Below, piece by piece: positions 15,336 through 21,575 of a DNA stretch of 21,575 nucleotides. This stretch comes from a virus. A program made the position numbers and the translations under genes. Within the stretch, counting starts at the first letter, position 1, and the number at the start of each line of letters is the position of its first letter. The notes beneath the pieces are model-generated. The model made no database searches. It was not told where the DNA came from and saw nothing but the letters and a program-made list of their open reading frames with translations. Where the stretch lies: the IMG/VR virus record IMGVR_UViG_3300045999_009541, positions 1 through 21,575 of that record, one strand, 5' to 3'.

Positions 15336-18053
15336 ATGGCAAATTTTAATTTTAAATCACCAAGCGTTAAATTTCAAGAAATTGACAGAAGTTTCGCTTC
15401 AACCCCATCGTTGGGTATAACATCAGTTGGTATGGTTGGAGAAACCTTAAAAGGGCCAGCTTTTTCACCTATCCTAGTAACAGACAAATCTGAATTTAGA
15501 AGATATTTTGGAGGTACATCTGCCGAAAAATATCCTGATGGTTCTGGTAAAATGAAATACTTAGGACCAACATATGCAAATTCTTTCTTAGAAGAAGGAA
15601 ACCAACTTTATTTTACAAGAATTCTTGGAAAATCAGGTTATGATGCAGGTAGAGGTTGGGCAATTACAGTTGGCGGTGGTGCTTCCGGTGCAACTAGTGC
15701 ATTAACAAATACACTTACAGGTACTAATGTGTTTTTCTCATCAAGTACGTTTTCAGGTATTTCAATTAGTTCGGCAGGACAAGTAGCAGATAATATATCT
15801 ACTTCAAGTTTTCAAAAACTTTCAAACGTATTCACATTAACTAGCACTAGAATAAGTTCAATAACTTATAGTACTACAGATACTAGTGGATTCACATTAT
15901 ACACTTCATTTACATATACTGCTGAAACAAATGCAACTTATAATAATATGGTTGTTGCATTACTAAGAAGTAGAGGTAGTGGTTTGCAATCTGATGCAAC
16001 ATTTAATGTTACAGCAGTAACAGGAACATTTTATCAAACCACAGGTAGTCCTTTAAGTAACATTACAATTACAGGTATTGGTCAAACCGTAACTGAAGCA
16101 TTACAATTTAATTTAGATGTAACATCTTCAAATTATATTGCAAAAGCGATGGGATTCAAAAATTCAGATACTAAATCAAATATGTGGGTTGAAGCAATAT
16201 ATCCTGATTTGATTAGAAAAGGTGTTGTTGATGGTGAGATATATGAAGTTAAAAATATCATCCCTTTAACGACTACTACATTTTCAGATTATAAAGCAAC
16301 ATATACAAACCCTGAAACACCTTGGATTGTTTCAGAATTGAATGGTAATAAAATTTCTAGATTATTTAAATTTATTTCTTATTCTGATGGTGATTCTGCG
16401 AACAAAGAAGTAAAAATTGCGATTGAAAATATAAACCCAACAACAAAAGAATTTGATGTAGTAGTTAGAGATTACAATGATACAGATGCTAATCCTTCAA
16501 TTCTTGAAAGATTTGGTAGATGTGTATTAGACCCTCAAAGTAATAATTTTATTATGAGAAAAATTGGTGGGGTTTATAGTGATGCTGAAAGTAATTTCTT
16601 AGAGGATGCAAGGTCAGCATACATTTATGTTAATGTGAATGTTACTGCACCAATAAATTCAATACCTTGTGGTTTTGAGGGTTATTTCTTTAGAAATTAT
16701 GATAATCCAAACGCTAAAACTCCAAAGATGGTTTATAAAACTACTTATTCATCAACTGATAAAGTTTTAAAAACATATTTGGGTATTTCTGAGAAAGCTT
16801 TTGATACATCATCAACTAAAGGATTATCAGTAAATGATGATTTGTTCAAATATTTGGGTTCTAACACTGCTGCTTCTAGTCTCTATAAGACAAAAGGTTT
16901 TCACTTAGATTCAGGTGCTACTGGTAATTACACTTCTTCAACAGGTAGTAATCCTGTAATTGGTGAATTTGAAGTTGGTGCAGGTGCTATTTCTAATACT
17001 GCAAGTGTAGCAACAGGTGTTTACCAAGATACAAACAAGCGTAAATTTGTTGTTGTTCCGGCAGGTGGTTTTGATGGTTGGGATATTAACTATGAAAACT
17101 TCAGAGGAAGAATGATTACAAGCACATTTGCACAAGGTGGCGCAGCTGCATTTCCTGAATCAGATTACAATGCTTATAAAGAAGCATATCAAATTTATGA
17201 AGATACTGAAAGAACACCAATTAACTTATTTACAACTCCTGGTCTAAATTGGTCTGATAATACAAATCTAGTTGAAGATGTATTAGAAATTATTGAAGAA
17301 GTTCGTCAAGATGCTCTTTATATAATCGATGCTCCTGATGCCGATTTAAATTCTACACCAACTGTTGTAGCAGGTAGTTATGCTGATGATTTAGATAATG
17401 CAGGTTTAGATTCTTCTTATGCTGCTACTTATGTACCTTGGATTAAAAGAAAAGACCCTGATTCAAATACAAACATTTATATTCCACCAACAGGTGAAGT
17501 ATTAAAAGCAATGGCTTTAGCTGATAGAACATCATTTATTTGGTTTGCAACAGCAGGTTTAAATAGAGGTGGTCTTCCAAATGCTAGAGATGTAAGAAAA
17601 ACTTTTAAAGAGTCTGATAGAGATATCTTATATCTTTCAAGATTAAATCCAATTGTTAAATTCTCAAATAATACTCCTGGAATATTTATCTACGGTCAAA
17701 AAACTCTACAAGTTGCTGATTCTAAACTTGATAGAATTGATGTAAGAAGACTTCTTCTTTATGCAAAACAAATCATTTCTTCTCAAGCTAGATTGTATTT
17801 ATTTGAACCAAATGATGAAACATTGGCAAGTAGCTTTATTTCAGAATCTAATAAGAAACTTAAAGTTATTCAAGATAACAGAGGTTTACAAACTTTCAGA
17901 GTTAGATTAGATAATACATTAAACACAGCTGAAAGTAGAGATAGAAACGAACTTTACTTTGTGATTGAATTGTTACCGATAGGTGCAGTAGAGTTTATTG
18001 GTCTAACATTTGTAGTAAATAAATCAACAAGTGCAATTCAATTTAATGGATAA
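15336..18053 (+). CDS. 18: Contractile tail sheath protein, gp18-like
   Basis: Forms the outer contractile cylinder of the tail. The N-terminus is diagnostic: S-P-S-V-K-F-Q-E-I-D-R-S, then G-I-T-S-V-G-M-V-G-E-T-L-K-G-P-A-F-S-P-I-L-V-T, then E-F-R-R-Y-F-G. The C-terminal domain has R-R-L-L-L-Y-A-K-Q-I-I-S-S-Q-A-R-L-Y-L-F-E-P-N-D, then R-N-E-L-Y-F-V-I-E-L-L-P-I-G-A-V-E-F-I, as in gp18. At 905 residues it is about 245 longer than T4 gp18 (659). Much of the excess may be a Ser/Thr-rich beta region at about 115-270, inserted before the I-A-K-A-M-G-F-K-N segment and probably exposed on the outside. It has its own promoter-like element, and the tube gene follows 37 bases later. Confidence 0.95.
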   Translation: MANFNFKSPSVKFQEIDRSFASTPSLGITSVGMVGETLKGPAFSPILVTDKSEFRRYFGGTSAEKYPDGSGKMKYLGPTYANSFLEEGNQLYFTRILGKSGYDAGRGWAITVGGGASGATSALTNTLTGTNVFFSSSTFSGISISSAGQVADNISTSSFQKLSNVFTLTSTRISSITYSTTDTSGFTLYTSFTYTAETNATYNNMVVALLRSRGSGLQSDATFNVTAVTGTFYQTTGSPLSNITITGIGQTVTEALQFNLDVTSSNYIAKAMGFKNSDTKSNMWVEAIYPDLIRKGVVDGEIYEVKNIIPLTTTTFSDYKATYTNPETPWIVSELNGNKISRLFKFISYSDGDSANKEVKIAIENINPTTKEFDVVVRDYNDTDANPSILERFGRCVLDPQSNNFIMRKIGGVYSDAESNFLEDARSAYIYVNVNVTAPINSIPCGFEGYFFRNYDNPNAKTPKMVYKTTYSSTDKVLKTYLGISEKAFDTSSTKGLSVNDDLFKYLGSNTAASSLYKTKGFHLDSGATGNYTSSTGSNPVIGEFEVGAGAISNTASVATGVYQDTNKRKFVVVPAGGFDGWDINYENFRGRMITSTFAQGGAAAFPESDYNAYKEAYQIYEDTERTPINLFTTPGLNWSDNTNLVEDVLEIIEEVRQDALYIIDAPDADLNSTPTVVAGSYADDLDNAGLDSSYAATYVPWIKRKDPDSNTNIYIPPTGEVLKAMALADRTSFIWFATAGLNRGGLPNARDVRKTFKESDRDILYLSRLNPIVKFSNNTPGIFIYGQKTLQVADSKLDRIDVRRLLLYAKQIISSQARLYLFEPNDETLASSFISESNKKLKVIQDNRGLQTFRVRLDNTLNTAESRDRNELYFVIELLPIGAVEFIGLTFVVNKSTSAIQFNG

Positions 18054-18066
18054 ACAATAAAAAGAT

Positions 18067-18081
18067 ACTATTTAAAATAAA
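18067..18081 (+). promoter_or_regulatory. Late-promoter-like element, copy 6 (one mismatch)
   Basis: ACTATTTAAAATAAA, differing from the exact motif by one base, nine bases before the ATG of the tail tube gene. The spacing equals that of copies 2 and 4. Confidence 0.5.
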
Positions 18082-18090
18082 GATAATAAT

Positions 18091-18594
18091 ATGCCACTAA
18101 CTTCGGGATTTAGAAACGTACCTAATCAATATGAGCCTTTGAGACCTAACAGATTTGAAGTTAGGTTTCCTGCTCAAGATATAGAATTACACAAATATAC
18201 ATGGATTGTAAATGCAATCGATAGACCTAAAATGAAAGTCAATTCAGTTCCAATTAAATATTTGAACTATGAACAAAAGGTTGCAGGTCATGTTACCTTT
18301 GATGATATAACATTAGAGTTTATTGACCTACAAGGACCATCTTCAGCACAATTACTGTTGGAGTGGTATAGATTGTGTGCTGAAAACTTAACAGGAAGAA
18401 TGGGTTATGCTTCAGGTTACAAAAAAGATTTACAGTTAATCGCTTTAGACCCAACATTAGTAGGTGTTCAACAGTTTACAATCTTTGGTGCTTTCATTAG
18501 CAACATTGATTTTGGTAAAAATGAATATACTTCTGATGAAGTACAAAAGATTACTGTAACATTAAGTTACGACTTAGCTGAAAATAATTACTAA
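18091..18594 (+). CDS. 19: Tail tube protein, gp19-like
   Basis: A 167-residue protein, close to the 163 of T4 gp19, which stacks as hexameric rings to form the inner tail tube. Seen are R-P-N-R-F-E-V-R-F-P near the start, the strand pair Y-E-Q-K-V-A-G-H-V-T-F-D-D-I-T-L-E-F with L-L-L-E-W-Y in between, and the closing strand V-Q-K-I-T-V-T-L-S-Y-D-L-A. The last strand and the V-T-F-D-D-I-T-L segment are typical of the fold shared by tube proteins and Hcp. It sits directly after the sheath gene, the order found in T4, and is followed by a strong terminator that ends the plus-strand tail unit. Confidence 0.95.
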   Translation: MPLTSGFRNVPNQYEPLRPNRFEVRFPAQDIELHKYTWIVNAIDRPKMKVNSVPIKYLNYEQKVAGHVTFDDITLEFIDLQGPSSAQLLLEWYRLCAENLTGRMGYASGYKKDLQLIALDPTLVGVQQFTIFGAFISNIDFGKNEYTSDEVQKITVTLSYDLAENNY

Positions 18595-18617
18595 TAATTT
18601 AGTTAATTTAAAACTTG

Positions 18618-18650
18618 AAAATCCCATTGGTTTCCGATGGGATTTTTTTT
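18618..18650 (+). terminator. Rho-independent terminator after the tail tube gene
   Basis: A 13-bp stem, AAAATCCCATTGG with CCGATGGGATTTT (one T-G wobble), has a three-base loop TTT and is followed by a T-run. It begins 24 bases after the tube stop codon and isolates the tail unit from hsp20. Confidence 0.93.
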
Positions 18651-18690
18651 GGTATAAAAGTTGTATATTTATTATTAAAACAATTAAAAT

Positions 18691-19071
18691 ATGATAAAAT
18701 ATAATTTAGAAAAACACTTAAAAGATAATTGGTGGAACACTAGTGATACATTTTCATTAGTTGAGAAATGGTTTGATGATAAAAAATTCATCAATAATGA
18801 AAATCTTTATATGTATAAAGATTTTAAAAAACAATTACAATTTGCAGGATATGATAAAGAAGAAGTTTCAATATCATATGAAAATGACTATTTGACAGTA
18901 GAAGGTAAATCAAGTATGTTAAATAGTCAGTATACTAAAAAATATTATCTACCAACAAAGTATTATGATGTGGATAATATTGAAGTAAAATTTGAAAAAT
19001 GTATTCTTACTATTGATTGCAAATTGAAAGAAGAAAGAGAATCAAAAGTGATGAGGATTATAATTAAATAA
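18691..19071 (+). CDS. hsp20: Small heat-shock protein, Hsp20/alpha-crystallin family
   Basis: A 126-residue protein whose C-terminal two thirds is an alpha-crystallin domain: F-A-G-Y-D-K-E-E-V-S-I-S-Y-E-N-D-Y-L-T-V-E-G-K-S, then K-K-Y-Y-L-P, then V-K-F-E-K-C-I-L-T-I-D. In that last motif the usual Gly of A-x-x-x-x-G-V-L is replaced by Cys. The C-terminal R-I-I-I-K can serve as the I-x-I tail that links dimers. These are ATP-independent holdases; T4-like cyanophages carry related genes. It lacks the repeated late element, is bounded by the tube terminator upstream, and its last 8 bases overlap the convergent minus-strand gene. A loose A/T-rich motif at 18664-18679 may be its promoter, but I cannot support that firmly. 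Confidence 0.88.
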   Translation: MIKYNLEKHLKDNWWNTSDTFSLVEKWFDDKKFINNENLYMYKDFKKQLQFAGYDKEEVSISYENDYLTVEGKSSMLNSQYTKKYYLPTKYYDVDNIEVKFEKCILTIDCKLKEERESKVMRIIIK

Positions 19072-19471
19072 ATTTAATCTTAATAACTTTTTCTAATCTT
19101 TCTACGGAGGGATTGAATTGTTTAATATATAGTTGTTTGCTAGTTCTACTAATAACTTTTACATTAAACTTTAATTTCCCTCCTTTTTCTTTCAATTGTT
19201 TTAATTGTATTATTTTTTTTTCAAAGACAATACCATCATCTCCCATATAATAGTCATCTTCATGACATAATACATTATATGTTTTTTCTTTATTTAAATC
19301 TTCTATTTGAATCTTTTCAAGCACATCAACCATTCTAAGATTGTGTATTTCAATTTTAATAAAATTATATAATGAAATATTAGGTTTACCTATTTTCTGA
19401 CTATAACAATCAAAAATAAAAAATCCCCAAATTATGGGGATTAATTTTATTATCCTTCGCACATTACACAT
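19064..19471 (-). CDS. Small possibly exported protein, unknown function
   Basis: A 135-residue protein if read from the ATG at 19471, which lies inside the last codons of nrdA (22-base overlap). From that start the N-terminus looks like a signal peptide: R-R-I-I-K followed by L-I-P-I-I-W-G-F-F-I-F and D-C-Y-S-Q-K. A cleavage site before or after S-Q is typical of flavobacterial exported proteins. The rest is basic and beta/helix-mixed (V-L-E-K-I-Q-I-E-D-L, I-I-Q-L-K-Q-L-K-E-K-G-G-K-L-K-F-N-V-K-V). The nrdA terminator hairpin lies within codons 10-20, so expression would need read-through or an unseen promoter. An alternative start at Met47 (19333) would give 89 residues without the signal. 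The start is uncertain and no family is recognised. Confidence 0.5.
   Translation of the reverse strand: MCNVRRIIKLIPIIWGFFIFDCYSQKIGKPNISLYNFIKIEIHNLRMVDVLEKIQIEDLNKEKTYNVLCHEDDYYMGDDGIVFEKKIIQLKQLKEKGGKLKFNVKVISRTSKQLYIKQFNPSVERLEKVIKIKFI
19412..19442 (-). terminator. Rho-independent terminator after nrdA
   Basis: Read on the minus strand, stem AATCCCCA pairs with TGGGGATT around a five-base loop, followed by TTTTATTTTT. It begins eight bases after the nrdA stop codon. The hairpin is also inside the coding region of the small protein at 19064-19471. Confidence 0.85.
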
Positions 19472-21186
19472 TCTGAATATAAATCTCTTTGTTGTTTTGT
19501 GTCTGCTCTCAATACAGATTCAGACCTCAAATAATAAAGTGATTTTAAACCTACTTTCCATGCTTCAATATGTACTTGATTTATAAATTTAGCAGGTGCA
19601 TCACTAAAGAACGCAAGATTTAATGATTGACCTTGGTCAATATATTTTTGGCGAACCCCTGCTTGTCTAACTATTTCAAGTTGATTAATTTCTTTAAATG
19701 TTTTAAATACTGCTTTCTCTTCAGCACTCATACATCTAACATTAATTACAGAACCTTTGTCTTCAGAAATAGCATCCCAAACTTGGGGTACATTTTTACC
19801 TTTGGATTCTAATAATTGCTCTAAGAATGGATTTCTTCTAATATGTAAACCTTTTGCATCATCATCCATATAAAGATTTGCTGCAATTGGTTCAATGCCT
19901 TGTGAATATCCACCTGCAAGTTTTGATGAAGACCTATTTGGTGCGATTGCAAGAAGAGTTAGGTTTCTTCTTCCTGTTCCTTTACACCATTCAGGTTCAC
20001 CATATTCTTTTGCCATATCCATTGTTGCCCTTTCTGACTCATCTTTAATATGTTTAAAGATTATATTTGTCCAAGCATTTGATTCAATCGATACAAATGG
20101 AATCATTTTACTTTGAAGGAAACTATGCCATCCTAAAGCACCTAAACCTAATGCTCTTGACTTAGTAGCAAAGCGCACAGCATCCTCAATTCCTTTATAA
20201 GTATCTGATGTACCTTTTTTAATAAAGTCTTCCATTACAGCATCTAAAAAGATTGTAGAAAGATATACGGTATCAGTATCTTTCCATTCATCAAATTTAA
20301 CAATATTTAAAGAAGAAAGACAACATACCAATGTATGTGTTTCATCAGTTGGTAAAAAGATTTCAGAACAAAGATTTGAGTGTCTAATCTTTAAATCATT
20401 TTGTTTCCACCACTCAGGTACTACATTATTAGCATTATCAATAAACATGGTATAAGGTTCACCTGTCTTTACTCTTTTCTTTAAAGTTTCAAGCCAAATT
20501 TCTCTTTCTTTACCATTTTTTTCAATGACTTTATTCATAAATTCATCAGTAAAGATTGCTCCTTGATGAATATTATGTGATTGACGATTTACATCACCCT
20601 TTGGTTCTCTAACCTCAAGAAATTCTTTGAATTCCCCATGTTCAGCATTTAAATAAATAGCAACTGCGCCTCTCCTTGTCTTTCCTTGCTTTGATGCTAA
20701 TATAGTTGAGTCAAATGATTTAATAAATGGAATGATTCCATCTGAAGTACCACCTCTTCCATCTCTAATTTTAGTTCCTATTGCCCTAATAGCAGAAAAA
20801 TCATAAGCAGTACCACCACCGTATTTTGATAGCATTGCCATTTCAAGATTTTTACGATATATTTCATACATAGAATCACCGACATGGGAAGAAAAACAAC
20901 TAATTGGTAATGCCACGTCTGTTCCGAGATTTGCCATTACAGGAGTTGATGGAATTAACCATCCTTTCCAAAGAATATCAAAGAATCTTTCTTGTAATTC
21001 GGGTTTATTAATTAATTCTGCTGCTTTTGATGATACTCTTGTATAACCATCTTTTGGTGTTTCACCATCAAGAAGATAGCCACCTCTAATTGTAGTTAAA
21101 TAAAGCGCATTGTTACCCCATTCAGGAAAGTCGATACCAACTTTCCATCCCATATTTTTTGCTATGTCGTGTGTTTCTATTTTCAT
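19450..21186 (-). CDS. nrdA: Class I ribonucleotide reductase large (alpha) subunit
   Basis: A 578-residue catalytic subunit reducing ribonucleotides to deoxyribonucleotides for phage DNA synthesis. Catalytic residues visible are Cys97 in P-I-S-C-F-S-S, the N271-L-C273-S-E275 triad with the thiyl radical Cys, a Cys at 288 or 289 as disulfide partner, the paired tyrosines Y551-Y552 of the radical pathway, and the C-terminal C573-V-M-C576 shuttle pair. The protein starts almost directly with the alpha-barrel region and lacks an N-terminal ATP-cone, so it is much shorter than E. coli NrdA (761). It follows nrdB after eight bases and ends in its own terminator. The subclass cannot be fixed from this subunit alone. 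Confidence 0.96.
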   Translation of the reverse strand: MKIETHDIAKNMGWKVGIDFPEWGNNALYLTTIRGGYLLDGETPKDGYTRVSSKAAELINKPELQERFFDILWKGWLIPSTPVMANLGTDVALPISCFSSHVGDSMYEIYRKNLEMAMLSKYGGGTAYDFSAIRAIGTKIRDGRGGTSDGIIPFIKSFDSTILASKQGKTRRGAVAIYLNAEHGEFKEFLEVREPKGDVNRQSHNIHQGAIFTDEFMNKVIEKNGKEREIWLETLKKRVKTGEPYTMFIDNANNVVPEWWKQNDLKIRHSNLCSEIFLPTDETHTLVCCLSSLNIVKFDEWKDTDTVYLSTIFLDAVMEDFIKKGTSDTYKGIEDAVRFATKSRALGLGALGWHSFLQSKMIPFVSIESNAWTNIIFKHIKDESERATMDMAKEYGEPEWCKGTGRRNLTLLAIAPNRSSSKLAGGYSQGIEPIAANLYMDDDAKGLHIRRNPFLEQLLESKGKNVPQVWDAISEDKGSVINVRCMSAEEKAVFKTFKEINQLEIVRQAGVRQKYIDQGQSLNLAFFSDAPAKFINQVHIEAWKVGLKSLYYLRSESVLRADTKQQRDLYSECVMCEG

Positions 21187-21194
21187 TTTTTTAT

Positions 21195-21575
21195 TTAAAA
21201 TAAGTCATCTACAAAATTCCAATCCTCATTTGGTTTAGAGTATGAGGTTTCTCTATTAGCAAAAAAATCAGTTTGCTGTTCACCTGATGTTGCAATGTAA
21301 AACCACTCCATGTCCATGAGCATATCATCATCAACTTGATAAACAGGTGTCAACATTAACTCTTTAAGTTTTCTATTTGCCCTGTCATACATGAAGTTTT
21401 TAAGTGTCTTCTTTTTAATAGTTTCTAAATCACCAAGTTCAAAAATTTTATCAATATAATTAAACTCATTCATCAAAGCTAAATCAACACCTTGATAAAT
21501 ATTGTGTTTTAATTCATCGGTCCAAATGTAAGGATTTTCTTCAACAAGTGTTCTAAACAATTTGCACCCTGATTT
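21195..21575 (-). CDS. nrdB: Ribonucleotide reductase small (beta) subunit, N-terminal part outside the window
   Basis: The frame is open to the window edge (K-S-G-C-K-L-F-R-T-L at the edge), so the 127 residues seen are the C-terminal part only; the TTG at 21560 is internal. Seen are a helical region (Y-Q-G-V-D-L-A-L-M-N-E-F-N-Y-I-D) and an R-A-N-R-K-L-K segment. A disordered tail, N-E-D-W-N-F-V-D-D-L-F, is of the acidic/aromatic type that docks into the large subunit. The metal ligands and the radical Tyr lie outside the window, so the cofactor type is unknown. Order nrdB then nrdA with 8 bases between indicates one transcript. Confidence 0.85.
   Translation of the reverse strand, partial: KSGCKLFRTLVEENPYIWTDELKHNIYQGVDLALMNEFNYIDKIFELGDLETIKKKTLKNFMYDRANRKLKELMLTPVYQVDDDMLMDMEWFYIATSGEQQTDFFANRETSYSKPNEDWNFVDDLF

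Noticed and set aside
18648-18690. Bacteroidota-type housekeeping promoter (TTTG and TAnnTTTG boxes) upstream of hsp20
   Set aside because: A TATATTTA is present, but the spacing to the nearest TTTG-like box is too short and the boxes are imperfect, so I cannot support it as a feature.
19627-20116. Several short plus-strand open frames opposite nrdA
   Set aside because: They are antisense to strongly conserved nrdA coding sequence and have no start context of their own.
21558-21560. TTG as the start of nrdB
   Set aside because: The frame continues to the window edge, and the remaining 121 residues are only the C-terminal part of a small subunit.
1-21575. tRNA genes, CRISPR arrays, transposons, attachment sites
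   Set aside because: No cloverleaf-like GC-rich segments, no regularly spaced repeats and no transposase or integrase motifs were seen; almost every base lies in a gene or in a short intergenic region already described.

Overview
The window is a stretch of an AT-rich, tailed double-stranded DNA phage genome of the T4-like contractile-tail (myovirus) type. The anchors are a gp23-type major capsid protein (5' end outside the window), a gp18-type tail sheath, a gp19-type tail tube, a gp5-type OB-fold baseplate hub protein, a P2 gpI/T4 gp7-type baseplate wedge protein and a probable gp13 neck protein. They are accompanied by two auxiliary functions common in large T4-like phages: a small heat-shock protein and a class I ribonucleotide reductase. 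Starts lack Shine-Dalgarno sequences and have A/T-only leaders, and one small protein begins with a signal-like segment ending in Y-S-Q-K. Both point to a Bacteroidota (probably flavobacterial) host; this is inference, not proof.

Layout. 3-1601 (+): major capsid protein, then a strong terminator. 1671-2069 (+): small HExxH metallopeptidase, converging with the minus-strand block. 2047-10322 (-): a tightly overlapping block read right to left. It starts with a 956-residue virion protein, continues through several unrecognised probable structural and membrane proteins and probable neck proteins gp13 and gp14, and ends with a 23-residue Cys-containing micro-ORF and a small membrane protein. 10370-18594 (+): baseplate wedge, OB-fold hub, sheath and tube, closed by a strong terminator. 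18691-19071 (+): Hsp20. 19064-21575 (-): nrdB (partial), nrdA, a terminator, and a small possibly exported protein whose start region contains that terminator. No interval over 300 bases lacks a gene, and I saw no tRNA, CRISPR or transposon.

The most interesting non-coding signal is a 15-base element, ACTATTTATAATAAA. It occurs four times exactly and twice with one mismatch, always in the same orientation relative to the gene and 0-14 bases before the start codon. All but the peptidase gene have recognised or probable virion roles, and the element is absent from hsp20 and nrd. It behaves like a late-promoter (or leader) element specific to this phage. Two copies lie back to back in a perfect 26-bp palindrome between the two large divergent structural units. 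A second tidy structure is a 23-bp hairpin that exactly fills the overlap of two convergent genes, so that both proteins end in K-E-x-x-S-L.
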